Positions 39,817-49,544 of a DNA stretch of 64,000 bases are shown here, piece after piece. This DNA is from Opitutus sp. GTDB lineage: Bacteria > Verrucomicrobiota > Verrucomicrobiia > Opitutales > Opitutaceae. The first letter of the stretch is position 1. Each line of letters opens with the position of its first letter. The stretch spans positions 1 to 64,000 of the forward strand of contig SIBG01000009.1 in the NCBI GenBank assembly GCA_009695305.1, read 5' to 3'. The position numbers and the translations under genes are program-made. The notes under the pieces are model-generated. The model had not been told where the DNA came from, did no database searches, and saw nothing but the letters and a program-made list of their open reading frames with translations.

Positions 39817-42800
39817 TCATTTGTCCTTGCCGAGCTCCTCGTAATAACGGCGCACCGATTCCGCGAAGCGGGTCGGCACCGGGTCGCGGTCGATCGGCGC
39901 GAGCGAATCCTTCGAGTCGTGCCGCGCCAGTTCCTCCGCCACGCGACTGCGCACCTCCACCAGCGGCTTCAAAATCTGCAGTCGCACGACCGTCCAGTCG
40001 GGCTTCGTGCGCGTCTGCGCCACATCCCGCCGAAACAGTCGCGCGCGCTCCCGCGCGGTCGCGACGGCATTGCGCAGTTCCGGGGTGTCGAGCAATTCCT
40101 CGACATTGCGGAGCCGCTCGGTCCACGGCCCAAAATCTCCGCCGGTCAGCGGCCCGCCATTCCAGTTGCCACCCATCACGCCACCGCGATCTGTGGCCCC
40201 GCGATTGTCGACGCCGCCATTGAGGATATCGTCAACGTTGAGGCCACCGCCGCGCGCGCCCGGACCGTTGCGCGCGCCACCGCGAGTGTTGTTCGCCACC
40301 GCCCCGCCCCGCTGGCCCGGCTGCTGGCCGCGCTGACCGGACGGCTGACCACCCGGCCCGGGCTGCTGGCCGTCGCGGCCCGGTGACGCGGCGGATGGCT
40401 CACCTTCGCCCGGGGCCTGGCCGGGCTGATTGCCGCCCTCGGGCGGCGGCGTGCCGGCCTGGCGCTGATCGCCCGTCGCCGCGCCGGGTCGTGATTCGCC
40501 CCCGGGGGCGGCATCACCGGCCGCCTGAGCGATCTCGCGGCGCAGTTGATCGGTCAGAGCGTCGAGCTCCGATTGGGCCAGCTTCAACTGTTCGGCGTCA
40601 TCGCCGAGCACGCTTTCGGCAGCGCGCTCGACCCCGCGTCGCAGTTCATCTATCTCGCCGCGCGCGCGCCGGCCGGCCTGGCCCGCCTGCGGGAGATAGC
40701 CCAACCGCAGCATCTCGCTCGCCAGATCCAACACCTTTCCGCCACTCGCCCGTTCCTCGGTTTTTTTCAGACGGTCGTTCAGGTCTCGCGTCAGCATGCC
40801 ACGGTTGAGCAGCTCTTGTTTCGCTTCCTTCACGCTGTTGGCGTCGTCCTGATTTAGTTTCCGAATGCTGTCGTAAAGCTGCCGCGTGATTAGCGGCTCG
40901 GTGTTTTCCGCCTGTTCGGAGATCTGCGTGGCCCGGTCAACGAGCTTGTTCAGGCGTTCCTTCTGCTGCGCCAGTTCTTTGCTCAGCTCCGCGCGATCGA
41001 CGGTGTCGCTCAGGGTCTTGCGCTGGGCGCCACCAAGTTCGTCGAGTTTCTGGCCGATTTGTTCCTGCTCGCGGGCGAGCTCGCGGGCTTCGCCGCGCAT
41101 CTCGCGCAGTTCGTCGGCGAACTGACTGGAATTTTCCTTGCGCAGATCGTCGCGCATTTGCTGGAGCTGGCGCTGGGCGCGGGTGCCGGCGGCGAGGGCC
41201 TGCGCCACGGACCCCTGCGCAGCTGCCTCCGAGGCTTTTTGCAGTTCGCTGCGCGTCTGCTCGAGCTGCTCGCGCTCCTGCGACATCTGCGCCTGGTTTT
41301 CTGGACGGTCCATCCGCTGGCGCACCTCGTCCGCATCGGCGAGCATCTGCTGCTGCTCCTCCTGCAGGCGTTTCAGGCGGTGGCGGAGATCCGCGCGCTC
41401 CTGCTCCGTGTGCGCTTCCTGCAAAGACGTCTGCAATTCCTTGAGCCGTTCATTGATATCCTGCTGACGGCGGGCGAGCTCCTGCAGCCGGTTCATCACC
41501 TGCAACTGTTCCTGCCGCTCCGTGCTCTTCGGCGCCTGCGCCTGGCGCTGGGTCTCGTAACGGTTTTCCGCCTGCGTAAGATCGAGCTGGTCGATCTGCC
41601 GCTGGTTCGCCTGCTGGCCCTGCCCACCCTGGCCGCGGCTCCGACTGCGGTTGCGCGCGACGTTCGTCTCGCGCGCCTGTAATTTTAGCAACGCCTGATA
41701 GGCCGCTTGCTCGGCCGGCAGTGCGGAGGCGAGGTTCGCGGGGGATTTCGCCGCCCCGGCCAGTTTCTCCAACGCCAGTTCCATCTCCTTCGTGGCGGCG
41801 CCCCAGAGCGCGGTCTCGCGCGGCGAGCGGGCGTTGCCCGCCGTTTCCTCGGCCTGCTCGAGCGCCTGCTTTTGCGAATCGTGGACCACCGCGGCATCGT
41901 CCGCATATTTCGGCGTGGCGCCATCGCGCTGGAGTTTCCACGTGGCGTTGATGATTTGTTTTTGCAACTCGGTGAGCCGGCGCGACTGGTTGCCCTGGCC
42001 CGACTGCTGTTGCTGCTGCTGTTGTTCTTCAGTCTGCATGCCCTGACTCTCGCGAAAAATTTCATCGAACGGCCGCACTTCGCCGAAAAATAAATCGCTG
42101 CTCGTGCGTCGCAGCTTGCCGTCGGGTCCAAGGTCGTCGGCCCAGGCATACCACGAGACGAGGTCATCCGGCTTTACGCCGATTTCCTCCAGCTTCAGCA
42201 GATAGCTGAACGGGCGTTTTTCCTTCGCTCCCGTATTCTTGCCCAGCTCGATGAACTTCGTCTCGCCACCCGCCACGGCATAAGCGAGGCCATAGGCCGG
42301 CGACCCAAAATCGTCGAAGACGGTGCCCTCAAACGCGATTTCCTCGAGCGCCGACGGCCGCACGTCACCGCGCGGCGAGGCGAGCCGCAGCTCGGGCGGG
42401 CGGTTCGGTTGCACGTCGATGATGAAGGGCGCGGAGATCTTATTTTTGCGACCATCGGCATCCACAAGTTGCAAATCGTAGGCCTGGCTCGCCGCGAGCA
42501 CGAAAGCCGGCAGTTTCGCCACGGCCTGACCGGGGACGACTTGCAGCGGGATCTCCGTCTTCTTCACGCCGCGAGTGACGAGCTTCGCGGACGCGACCGG
42601 CTTGTTGAGTTGCAGCGCGTAGTCGAGCTTCGTCCCTTCGACCGCGCTGATGCGGCGCGTATCTTCGATGTGCTTTTTCGGCAGCTTGGTATAACCGGGA
42701 AACGCGAGGTCGGCGTCGGCGCGCACCAGCCGCGGATGCTCATAAACGGCCACCTTGAAATCGCGCGTGCGCTGGCCCCGGTATTCGAGATGGTAGGTAA

Positions 42801-43533
42801 AATCACTGGCGACCTCCGGCACACTGCCGCCGAAGACCGGATCGGCGAGGCTCTTGACCAGCGGGATGGTGCGCGCGGGGACGGCGTTCTCGCGCACCAC
42901 GAGAGTCACCGTCGCGGGCAACGTGCGGCCAAAACGCGCCAGCACCACGAGGCTATCGCCCCGCTCGATGCTGGTGTCGCCGGGCGTGACCGTGATTCCG
43001 TCCGCACCCAGCCAGGGAGTCGGGGCGCGACTGGTCGAGGTCACCCGCACGCCGCTCAGCGCCACGAGAAAACATCCTAACGCCACCGCGTGCGCCGCGT
43101 GCGTCCACGCGAGCCGCGCCGTGGGGACGACCTTGTGCCAGTCCTGCTCCCGGCTGCGCGTCATCGCCTCCTGCAGCACGCGATGTTGCAAGTAGCCCGG
43201 CTCACGGCCGGCGGTGAGACGTTGCTGCACCGCGGTCAGCAGCACGCCGTTCAACTCGGGATGGGCTTCTTCAATTTTGTTCGCGGCCCAGCGATGATCG
43301 GGCGTCGTCTCAAAATGTCGGATTGTCAGCGCGGTCACCAGCATGGTGGCGAGGCCCGCGAGTGCGGGCAGCGTGAACGTCGACGTCCAACCGGTCGCGC
43401 GTTCGAGCCCCAGCAGCGCCATGCCCGCGACCGCCGCGACGGCCCAGCCCAACGCGAGCTTCCGCGACAACCCGAGCCACTGGTGACGGCGAATTACGCG
43501 CTGCAGCCGGTCCTGGAGAAAATTTTCATTCAT
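39817..43533 (-). CDS. DUF4175-like coiled-coil membrane protein with Gly/Gln/Pro-rich C-terminal segment
   Basis: About 1238 aa from MNENFLQDRL. Two N-terminal TM helices, long Gln/Glu/Arg coiled coil, 'GGQPSGQRGQQPGQRGG' linker. Confidence 0.82.
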   Translation of the reverse strand: MNENFLQDRLQRVIRRHQWLGLSRKLALGWAVAAVAGMALLGLERATGWTSTFTLPALAGLATMLVTALTIRHFETTPDHRWAANKIEEAHPELNGVLLTAVQQRLTAGREPGYLQHRVLQEAMTRSREQDWHKVVPTARLAWTHAAHAVALGCFLVALSGVRVTSTSRAPTPWLGADGITVTPGDTSIERGDSLVVLARFGRTLPATVTLVVRENAVPARTIPLVKSLADPVFGGSVPEVASDFTYHLEYRGQRTRDFKVAVYEHPRLVRADADLAFPGYTKLPKKHIEDTRRISAVEGTKLDYALQLNKPVASAKLVTRGVKKTEIPLQVVPGQAVAKLPAFVLAASQAYDLQLVDADGRKNKISAPFIIDVQPNRPPELRLASPRGDVRPSALEEIAFEGTVFDDFGSPAYGLAYAVAGGETKFIELGKNTGAKEKRPFSYLLKLEEIGVKPDDLVSWYAWADDLGPDGKLRRTSSDLFFGEVRPFDEIFRESQGMQTEEQQQQQQQSGQGNQSRRLTELQKQIINATWKLQRDGATPKYADDAAVVHDSQKQALEQAEETAGNARSPRETALWGAATKEMELALEKLAGAAKSPANLASALPAEQAAYQALLKLQARETNVARNRSRSRGQGGQGQQANQRQIDQLDLTQAENRYETQRQAQAPKSTERQEQLQVMNRLQELARRQQDINERLKELQTSLQEAHTEQERADLRHRLKRLQEEQQQMLADADEVRQRMDRPENQAQMSQEREQLEQTRSELQKASEAAAQGSVAQALAAGTRAQRQLQQMRDDLRKENSSQFADELREMRGEARELAREQEQIGQKLDELGGAQRKTLSDTVDRAELSKELAQQKERLNKLVDRATQISEQAENTEPLITRQLYDSIRKLNQDDANSVKEAKQELLNRGMLTRDLNDRLKKTEERASGGKVLDLASEMLRLGYLPQAGQAGRRARGEIDELRRGVERAAESVLGDDAEQLKLAQSELDALTDQLRREIAQAAGDAAPGGESRPGAATGDQRQAGTPPPEGGNQPGQAPGEGEPSAASPGRDGQQPGPGGQPSGQRGQQPGQRGGAVANNTRGGARNGPGARGGGLNVDDILNGGVDNRGATDRGGVMGGNWNGGPLTGGDFGPWTERLRNVEELLDTPELRNAVATARERARLFRRDVAQTRTKPDWTVVRLQILKPLVEVRSRVAEELARHDSKDSLAPIDRDPVPTRFAESVRRYYEELGKDK

Positions 43534-45632
43534 GATGCGGGCTCCTCTTGTTTCACGTTCAGCCGGCGCGCCGTCCAACCGGCGAGCACGGACTCCATCA
43601 ACAACACGGCGAGCGTCGCCGCAATAAACCAGCGCCAAAGCTTCTGGCGGTTTTCCGCCGCGCTCCCTTGGAGCAAAAGCTTGTTTTCGACCGGGCGGGC
43701 GGCGTCAGTCTCGGGTGGCGCGACCGGCACCCCAAGATGCTCGAGCTCATCCGCGGCGAGCGGCGCGGTGCGGCTCTCGTTGGCATCAACGTTCACGGCG
43801 AACCGTTGCGCGCGGCCCGCGACCGTTAGTTCATAGAAACCGGGTTGGGCCGTCGCGGTGAAACTCTTGGTGTCTGCCGGCCACGGGGTCGGAGTGGCGC
43901 TGCCGGGCACGCGAATCGTCGTGGCGCCGACGGGCCAGGGCACCGCGTCACCCACAAACCACTGGGCCGGCGGTGCGCCGACGCCCCCGCCGAGTTCGAT
44001 CAGCGAGTAAAGCAGCGGCACAAATTTGGACGAGACCGCGAGCTGGCTGTCCTCGGGTTGCCAGCCCGTCGTCAAGATGATCAGGCGCCCTTTGCCGAGC
44101 GGAACCTCCACCAGCGCCGGTGCCCCGCTGTCGAAGCGCGCGACGACGCGAGCGTCGGGAATCGAAGCTGGATCGAGTTTCCGGTATTTCCAGATGTGAA
44201 TCTTGGTGAAGTCGCTGAACCGCGGGTCCGCAAACGGGGCAAAGAGCGGATGTTTGAAATCGATCTCGGCCAACATCGCGTAATTTCCCGGCCGCGCCTC
44301 CTCCAGCGCGACGCCCTCGCGGCCCAGCAGGGCGGCGAGCGTCGGCGCGGCGGCCGCCGACTCGGGCGTGAAGACCACGGTCTTCCCTGCTAGCATCCGT
44401 TCCCGGAGGGCGTTCGCCGGTGCGCCCGGCAGCAATTCGGCCACGAAGATCACGGACGCGGCGTCGACTTCGTCGGCGAGCAGCGGGGCGGTGGGCGCGC
44501 GCGCCACGACCGCCACGGCGAGCCGGGGCGTGTCGGACAGTGCGCGGCGCAGGAAGAAAAGCGGGCGACGCACATCGTCGGGCGCATCGCGCCCGAGCCA
44601 CAGCACGCTGAGTTTTTGCTGGGCGGGCGGGAGGACGAAGACGGTGTTGTCAAAATCCTCATCATCGCCGCGCAGCACAATGCGATCGGAAGCCGGGGAA
44701 TTCTTTGGCACGGGCACCGCGACGACGCGGCTTTGGCCGGGCGGCACGTAGACCTCGAGGGGCGGGCCCGCGAAATCGGCGCTGCCGTCGGGACGCCCCC
44801 AGCCGACCTTGAATTGCTCGCGCTTTGAATCGGCGGAATTGCTCACCCGCACCCGCACCGTGGGGGTGGCTGCCGCAGCCGAGTCGGCGCTGTCGGCGAC
44901 AAGTTGCAGGCCGGCGTTGGTTACGTTTCGCGCCTTTACCGGCTCGACGAGCAGGTCGACGCCTTTCGGCCATTCGTAGGCCTGCAGCGCATCGAGGCGG
45001 CTGCCCGCCTGAAGATCGCTCACGAGGACAATCTGGCGCGGGCCCGCGGCCCGCTTGCCATCGGTCTCGGCCAGCGCCTCGGCGGCAGTGATGAGGGCGT
45101 TGCCCAAATGCGTGCCGGCCCAGCCGGGCGTCACGGCGGCCAGCCGTGCGCTGGCCAGAGCGGCCCGATCGCCGGCGGGCGTCCGATTCCATTCGTCGAA
45201 GGGCACGAGCGCCGTCGCCGCGCGATCGAAGGTAAGCAACGCGAGTTCATCCATCGGGGCAACGCGGCGGAGGACCGCTTCGACGCGTTCACGCGCGGCC
45301 GGCCACACGCCGTCGCGCCGCATGCTGGCGCTGACGTCGACGAGCACGACCAGGCGTTTCGGCCGGGCCCCGGTCGGATCGATGAGCGGCGTCTCCTTGA
45401 AAAACGGCCGGGAAAAACCGAGCGCCAGCAATCCCAGGGCGAGGCAGCGGAGCAGGAGCAACAGCAGATGTTCCAGCCGGCTGCGCTGGGACAGGCGCGG
45501 TGGGGTGGGCCGCAGGAACATCAGCGAGCTGAACGTCGCCCGCTCGCGCGTCGTGCGCCGGACGAGATGGTAGATCACCGGCAGCGCGACGGCGAGTCCG
45601 CCGAGCAGAAAGAGCGGCGCGAGGAAATTCAT
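43530..45632 (-). CDS. BatA-like N-terminal / VWA-domain membrane protein
   Basis: 'MNFLAPLFLLGGLAVALPVIYHLVRRTTRERATFSSLMFLRPT', MIDAS 'VVLVDVSASM'. Confidence 0.9.
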   Translation of the reverse strand: MNFLAPLFLLGGLAVALPVIYHLVRRTTRERATFSSLMFLRPTPPRLSQRSRLEHLLLLLLRCLALGLLALGFSRPFFKETPLIDPTGARPKRLVVLVDVSASMRRDGVWPAARERVEAVLRRVAPMDELALLTFDRAATALVPFDEWNRTPAGDRAALASARLAAVTPGWAGTHLGNALITAAEALAETDGKRAAGPRQIVLVSDLQAGSRLDALQAYEWPKGVDLLVEPVKARNVTNAGLQLVADSADSAAAATPTVRVRVSNSADSKREQFKVGWGRPDGSADFAGPPLEVYVPPGQSRVVAVPVPKNSPASDRIVLRGDDEDFDNTVFVLPPAQQKLSVLWLGRDAPDDVRRPLFFLRRALSDTPRLAVAVVARAPTAPLLADEVDAASVIFVAELLPGAPANALRERMLAGKTVVFTPESAAAAPTLAALLGREGVALEEARPGNYAMLAEIDFKHPLFAPFADPRFSDFTKIHIWKYRKLDPASIPDARVVARFDSGAPALVEVPLGKGRLIILTTGWQPEDSQLAVSSKFVPLLYSLIELGGGVGAPPAQWFVGDAVPWPVGATTIRVPGSATPTPWPADTKSFTATAQPGFYELTVAGRAQRFAVNVDANESRTAPLAADELEHLGVPVAPPETDAARPVENKLLLQGSAAENRQKLWRWFIAATLAVLLMESVLAGWTARRLNVKQEEPAS

Positions 45633-46591
45633 GAGACCCCTCCGTTGCCCGAACGGGTGGCGCGGCGGAACTGGCGACCGCGTTTCATCCGCTCCTGCAG
45701 GAATCCAAACAGCGCGATTTCGAGCGGTTGATCGGTCGAGAGCCGGTGACAGTTGATCCCGAGCTTGCGGCAAATGGCGCTCAACGCTTCGCCATGCGCC
45801 TTGATCTTCACCATGTAGTCGGCCCGGGCGGCGGCGGGATCGAGATAGAGCGTGCGCCCCGATTCCACGTCCTCAAACAAGGCGGGTTGCTCGAGCCCAA
45901 GGTTGAGCTCCGCGGGATCAAGCACCTGAAAAACGCTGACGTCATGGCCGCAGGCGGTCAGCGCAAGGAGATTTCGCTCCAGCTGATCGAGCGGGGCGAG
46001 AAAATCGGAAATCAGCGCCACGAGCCCGCGCCGGCGGACGAGGGCGGTGATGCGCTCGAGCGGCGCCGCCAGATTGGTCGCGGAGCCGGCGGAGGGTTTA
46101 TCCAACGCGTGCATGAGCTGGCGCAAATGGCCGGCGCGGTGGCGCGCGGGGAGAAACTCGCGCACCTGATCGTCGAACGTGAGCAGGCCGACGGCGTCGC
46201 CCTGCAGGTGAAGAAAATGCGCGAGCGTGGCGGCCAGGGTCGCGGCGTAGAGCGCCTTGGTGTAGCCGCGCGTGCCATAGTTCATCGAGCGGCTCTGGTC
46301 GACCAGGAGCTGGCAACGAAGATTCGTCTCGTCCTCGTATTTCTTGATGAAGTAGCGGTCACTGCGCGCATAGACCCGCCAATCGAGGTAGCGCGGATCG
46401 TCGCCCGGCGTGTAGGGACGATACTCGGTGAACTCGACCGAGAAGCCGTGATAGGGACTGCGATGCAGTCCGCTCCAGAAACCCTCCACCACGGCCCGCG
46501 CGCGCAACTCCAGGCTGCGAATGCTCATCAACGCCTTTGGGTCGATGAGCTTCGCCGACGAGAGCGCGGGACTCGGCACGGTGGCGGTCAT
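45629..46591 (-). CDS. DUF58 domain protein
   Basis: 'LELRARAVVEGFWSGLHRSPYHGFSVEFTEYRPYTPGDDPRYLDWRVYARSDRYFIKKYEDETNLRCQLLVDQSRSM'. Confidence 0.95.
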   Translation of the reverse strand: MTATVPSPALSSAKLIDPKALMSIRSLELRARAVVEGFWSGLHRSPYHGFSVEFTEYRPYTPGDDPRYLDWRVYARSDRYFIKKYEDETNLRCQLLVDQSRSMNYGTRGYTKALYAATLAATLAHFLHLQGDAVGLLTFDDQVREFLPARHRAGHLRQLMHALDKPSAGSATNLAAPLERITALVRRRGLVALISDFLAPLDQLERNLLALTACGHDVSVFQVLDPAELNLGLEQPALFEDVESGRTLYLDPAAARADYMVKIKAHGEALSAICRKLGINCHRLSTDQPLEIALFGFLQERMKRGRQFRRATRSGNGGVS

Positions 46592-46595
46592 GGAT

Positions 46596-47645
46596 TCATC
46601 CCGTCTTGACCGGAGTCGGGATCGTCGCGAGCACGCGTTTGATCACTTCCTCGACGCTGATGCCGTCGGCTTCGGCGCGATAGTTCAGGAGGATGCGATG
46701 GCGCAGCGCCGGAGCCGCCAGCGCCTGGATGTCCCCGGTCGTGACGTGCGCGCGGCCTTGCAGGAGCGCGCGGGCCTTGGCGCCGAGAATGAGAAACTGG
46801 CCGGCGCGGGTGCCCGCGCCCCAGCTCACCCAATCGTTGACGAAGTCCGGGGTGGCGGCTTGATGCGGGCGGGAGGCGGCCGCGAGCTGCACCGCGTAGC
46901 GGACCATTTCCTCGGCGACGGGAACTTTGCGAACGAGTTCGTGGAAGCGCAGCACGTCCTCACCGGTGAAGAGCGCGTCGATCGCGGCGGGCCGTCCGGC
47001 GGTCGTTTCCGTCACGACGCGCACTTCCTCAGCCTCGGGCAGGTAGTCCATCACGACGTTGAACATGAAACGATCGAGCTGCGCCTCGGGGAGCGGATAG
47101 GTGCCCTCCATCTCGATCGGGTTTTGCGTGGCGAGGACAAAGAACGGCTCGGCCAGCACGTGGCGGATGCCCGCCGCCGTGACTTGGTGCTCCTGCATCG
47201 CCTCCAGCAACGCGGCCTGCGTCTTTGGCGGCGTGCGGTTGATCTCATCGGCGAGAATCATGTTCGCAAACACCGGACCGCGCACGAAGGTCATCTTCCG
47301 CTCCCCGCCGGTGTCCTGCAGAATCTCCGTGCCGGTGATGTCGGCCGGCATGAGGTCGGGCGTGAACTGGATGCGTCGGAACTCGAGGTGGAAAATTTGC
47401 GCGATGGATTTTACGAGGAGCGTCTTCGCCAGGCCCGGCGCACCGGTGATCAGGCAGTGGCCGCCCGCCAGGAGGGCGACCATGATCTGCTCAATCACGT
47501 CGCGCTGGCCGACGATGACCTTGGCCAGCTCGGCCTCGATGCGGGCGCGGCCGGCGAGCAGGTGCTCGGCGGTTTCACGCTCGGCGGCGAAGGCGGCGGA
47601 GCTCGGGGCGGAGGGGGCGAGGACGGGCGGGATGGGGATGCTCAT
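46596..47645 (-). CDS. MoxR family AAA ATPase
   Basis: Walker A 'ITGAPGLAKTLLVKSIA', Walker B 'NMILADEINRTPPKTQAALLEAMQEHQVT', 'FVLATQNPIEMEGTYPLPEAQLDRF'. Confidence 0.97.
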   Translation of the reverse strand: MSIPIPPVLAPSAPSSAAFAAERETAEHLLAGRARIEAELAKVIVGQRDVIEQIMVALLAGGHCLITGAPGLAKTLLVKSIAQIFHLEFRRIQFTPDLMPADITGTEILQDTGGERKMTFVRGPVFANMILADEINRTPPKTQAALLEAMQEHQVTAAGIRHVLAEPFFVLATQNPIEMEGTYPLPEAQLDRFMFNVVMDYLPEAEEVRVVTETTAGRPAAIDALFTGEDVLRFHELVRKVPVAEEMVRYAVQLAAASRPHQAATPDFVNDWVSWGAGTRAGQFLILGAKARALLQGRAHVTTGDIQALAAPALRHRILLNYRAEADGISVEEVIKRVLATIPTPVKTG

Positions 47646-47656
47646 TTGAAAAATTC

Positions 47657-48640
47657 TCAGTGGGTCATCAGATGGAAGATGATATTGATGCCGAGCGGAT
47701 AGGCGATCTTCTCGGAAAAAATGTGAAAGTAATCGCTGTCCTCACCCTCGCGCTCCCAGCCGTCACTGACGTCACTGTTGTGGATCACCAGGGCCATGAT
47801 GCGCTGTTTGTCGTCGAGCCACGCGCGAACGTGCATCTTGTCCGAGCCCTCGCCGCGATCGACGCGTTGAAGGTGGGAGTTCGGATCGCGCGGGTCGAAA
47901 TCCTGATTCCAAAACTGGATCGTCGGCACCTGCAGCCGCTGCATCGGGCCCTTGAGGTCGAACACGCAGTGAAAGATCGGATGATCCGTCGTCAGCTCGG
48001 TCCAGGTCCGCCCCGGCAGCACCCGTTTCATCTGCGCCTCAAAGCCGTCCCACTCCCGGGCGCTCCAAAAATCGTTCACGAACAGCGCGCCACCATTGCG
48101 AAGATATTTTTGCAGAATATCAACCTCCGGATCGCTCAGCAGAATATACCCCGCATGCTCCATATAAATGAGCGGATAGTCGGTCAGCGCGGGATCCGAC
48201 AGCTTCAGCACGCGGCCGTCGGGGTCGACTCTGGTGGACGTGAGTTGCTGCAACCGGTAGGAGAAGTTCAGATCGGCGTCGGGGAAGTCCACCCACCAGC
48301 CGAGCCAGGGGCCGATGCCACGCCCGGGGCCGAAGGGGCGCGTCGTCCCAGCCGTAGCCGTTTTGAAAATGACGCGGGCAAACGTGAAGACATCCCGCTC
48401 AAAGCCCGGCGGATTGGTCCACTCCGGCGTGCCCGTGCTATGCGATGCCGCCTCGCGCGCGGTCTTCACGGTGTCCTCGTTGATGAACGTGCCGCCCTCG
48501 CCCCGAATCAAACCCGGCCCGTCCTCGGTGCCGGGTCCATAACCGCCCCGCCCGCCGCCCCGCCGGAATTGTCCGGAACACACGCCGGACCCAAAGACGG
48601 CGACGGCGCCCAGCAGGAGAATTGTTCGGCGCCCGTTCAT
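47657..48640 (-). CDS. DUF4159-like protein, paralogue B
   Basis: 'GPWLGWWVDFPDADLNFSYRLQQLTSTRVDPDGRVLKLSDPALTDYPLIYMEHAGYILLSDPEV'. Signal peptide plus Gly-rich linker. Confidence 0.85.
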   Translation of the reverse strand: MNGRRTILLLGAVAVFGSGVCSGQFRRGGGRGGYGPGTEDGPGLIRGEGGTFINEDTVKTAREAASHSTGTPEWTNPPGFERDVFTFARVIFKTATAGTTRPFGPGRGIGPWLGWWVDFPDADLNFSYRLQQLTSTRVDPDGRVLKLSDPALTDYPLIYMEHAGYILLSDPEVDILQKYLRNGGALFVNDFWSAREWDGFEAQMKRVLPGRTWTELTTDHPIFHCVFDLKGPMQRLQVPTIQFWNQDFDPRDPNSHLQRVDRGEGSDKMHVRAWLDDKQRIMALVIHNSDVSDGWEREGEDSDYFHIFSEKIAYPLGINIIFHLMTH

Positions 48641-48641
48641 G

Positions 48642-49544
48642 TCAGTGCGTGAGCGAATAGAAGATGATGTTTATCCCAAGCGGATAGGCGATCTTCTCGG
48701 AGAACAGCTTGAAATATTCGCCGTTTTCGCCCTCGCGCTCCCAGCCATCGCCGTTGTCGGTGTTGTGCGTGGCGATGACCATCATGCGGCCCTTGTCGTC
48801 GAAGATCGCGCGGTGGTGCACCACGGCCGACTCCTCGCCGCGCTCAGAGGTTTCGCCCCCGCTCCATTCCCACCCCCGGATGCTCGGCACCTGCCCCTTG
48901 GCTTTGATCTCGAAGACGCAGTGATAAACCGCGTGAGTCAGCGGCAGCTCAGAAAAAGCGCGGTCGGGCAGGACTTCCTTCAAAACGCGGGCGGCGTTGT
49001 CCCACTCGCGCTCACCCCAGAAGTCGTCGAGCATCAGGAAACCGCCGTTGAGCAGATATTTTCTCAATGCAACAATTTCCGGGTCGGTTAAGTAAAGACT
49101 GCCGGGCTCGACCATGTAGATGAACGGATAATCGGAAAGATCTGGATCGGTAAGCTGGATGAACCGGCCGTCGGGATCCACCTTCATCGACGTCATCTGC
49201 TGGAGCCGGTAAGAAAAATTCAGATCGCTGTCGGGTGTGTCGGTGGACCAGGAACCGCGGGAACGGTAACCGGTGTTCGCCATGCCGCGCCGCACGCGGA
49301 CAAAAGTGAACACGTCCTTTTCGAACCCGCGCGGGTTGGTCCAGACCGGCGTGCCCGTGCTGTGCGTCGAGACTTCGCGCGCGGTGCGCACGTCCTCACC
49401 GATCCAGCCACCCTCGCCCCAGTCGCCCCCGCCTCCGCCTCCGCCCCCGCGACTGCCACCCCGACCGCCGCCGCGCCGGCCCTGCGCCACCGCCAGTGTG
49501 ACGAGGACGAGAAAAACTACCGCAAATAGAACAGGTTTTTTCAC
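48642..49544 (-). CDS. DUF4159-like protein, paralogue A
   Basis: 'DSDLNFSYRLQQMTSMKVDPDGRFIQLTDPDLSDYPFIYMVEPGSLYLTDPEI'. Parallel to the downstream gene; Gly-rich N-terminal linker. Confidence 0.85.
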   Translation of the reverse strand: MKKPVLFAVVFLVLVTLAVAQGRRGGGRGGSRGGGGGGGGDWGEGGWIGEDVRTAREVSTHSTGTPVWTNPRGFEKDVFTFVRVRRGMANTGYRSRGSWSTDTPDSDLNFSYRLQQMTSMKVDPDGRFIQLTDPDLSDYPFIYMVEPGSLYLTDPEIVALRKYLLNGGFLMLDDFWGEREWDNAARVLKEVLPDRAFSELPLTHAVYHCVFEIKAKGQVPSIRGWEWSGGETSERGEESAVVHHRAIFDDKGRMMVIATHNTDNGDGWEREGENGEYFKLFSEKIAYPLGINIIFYSLTH

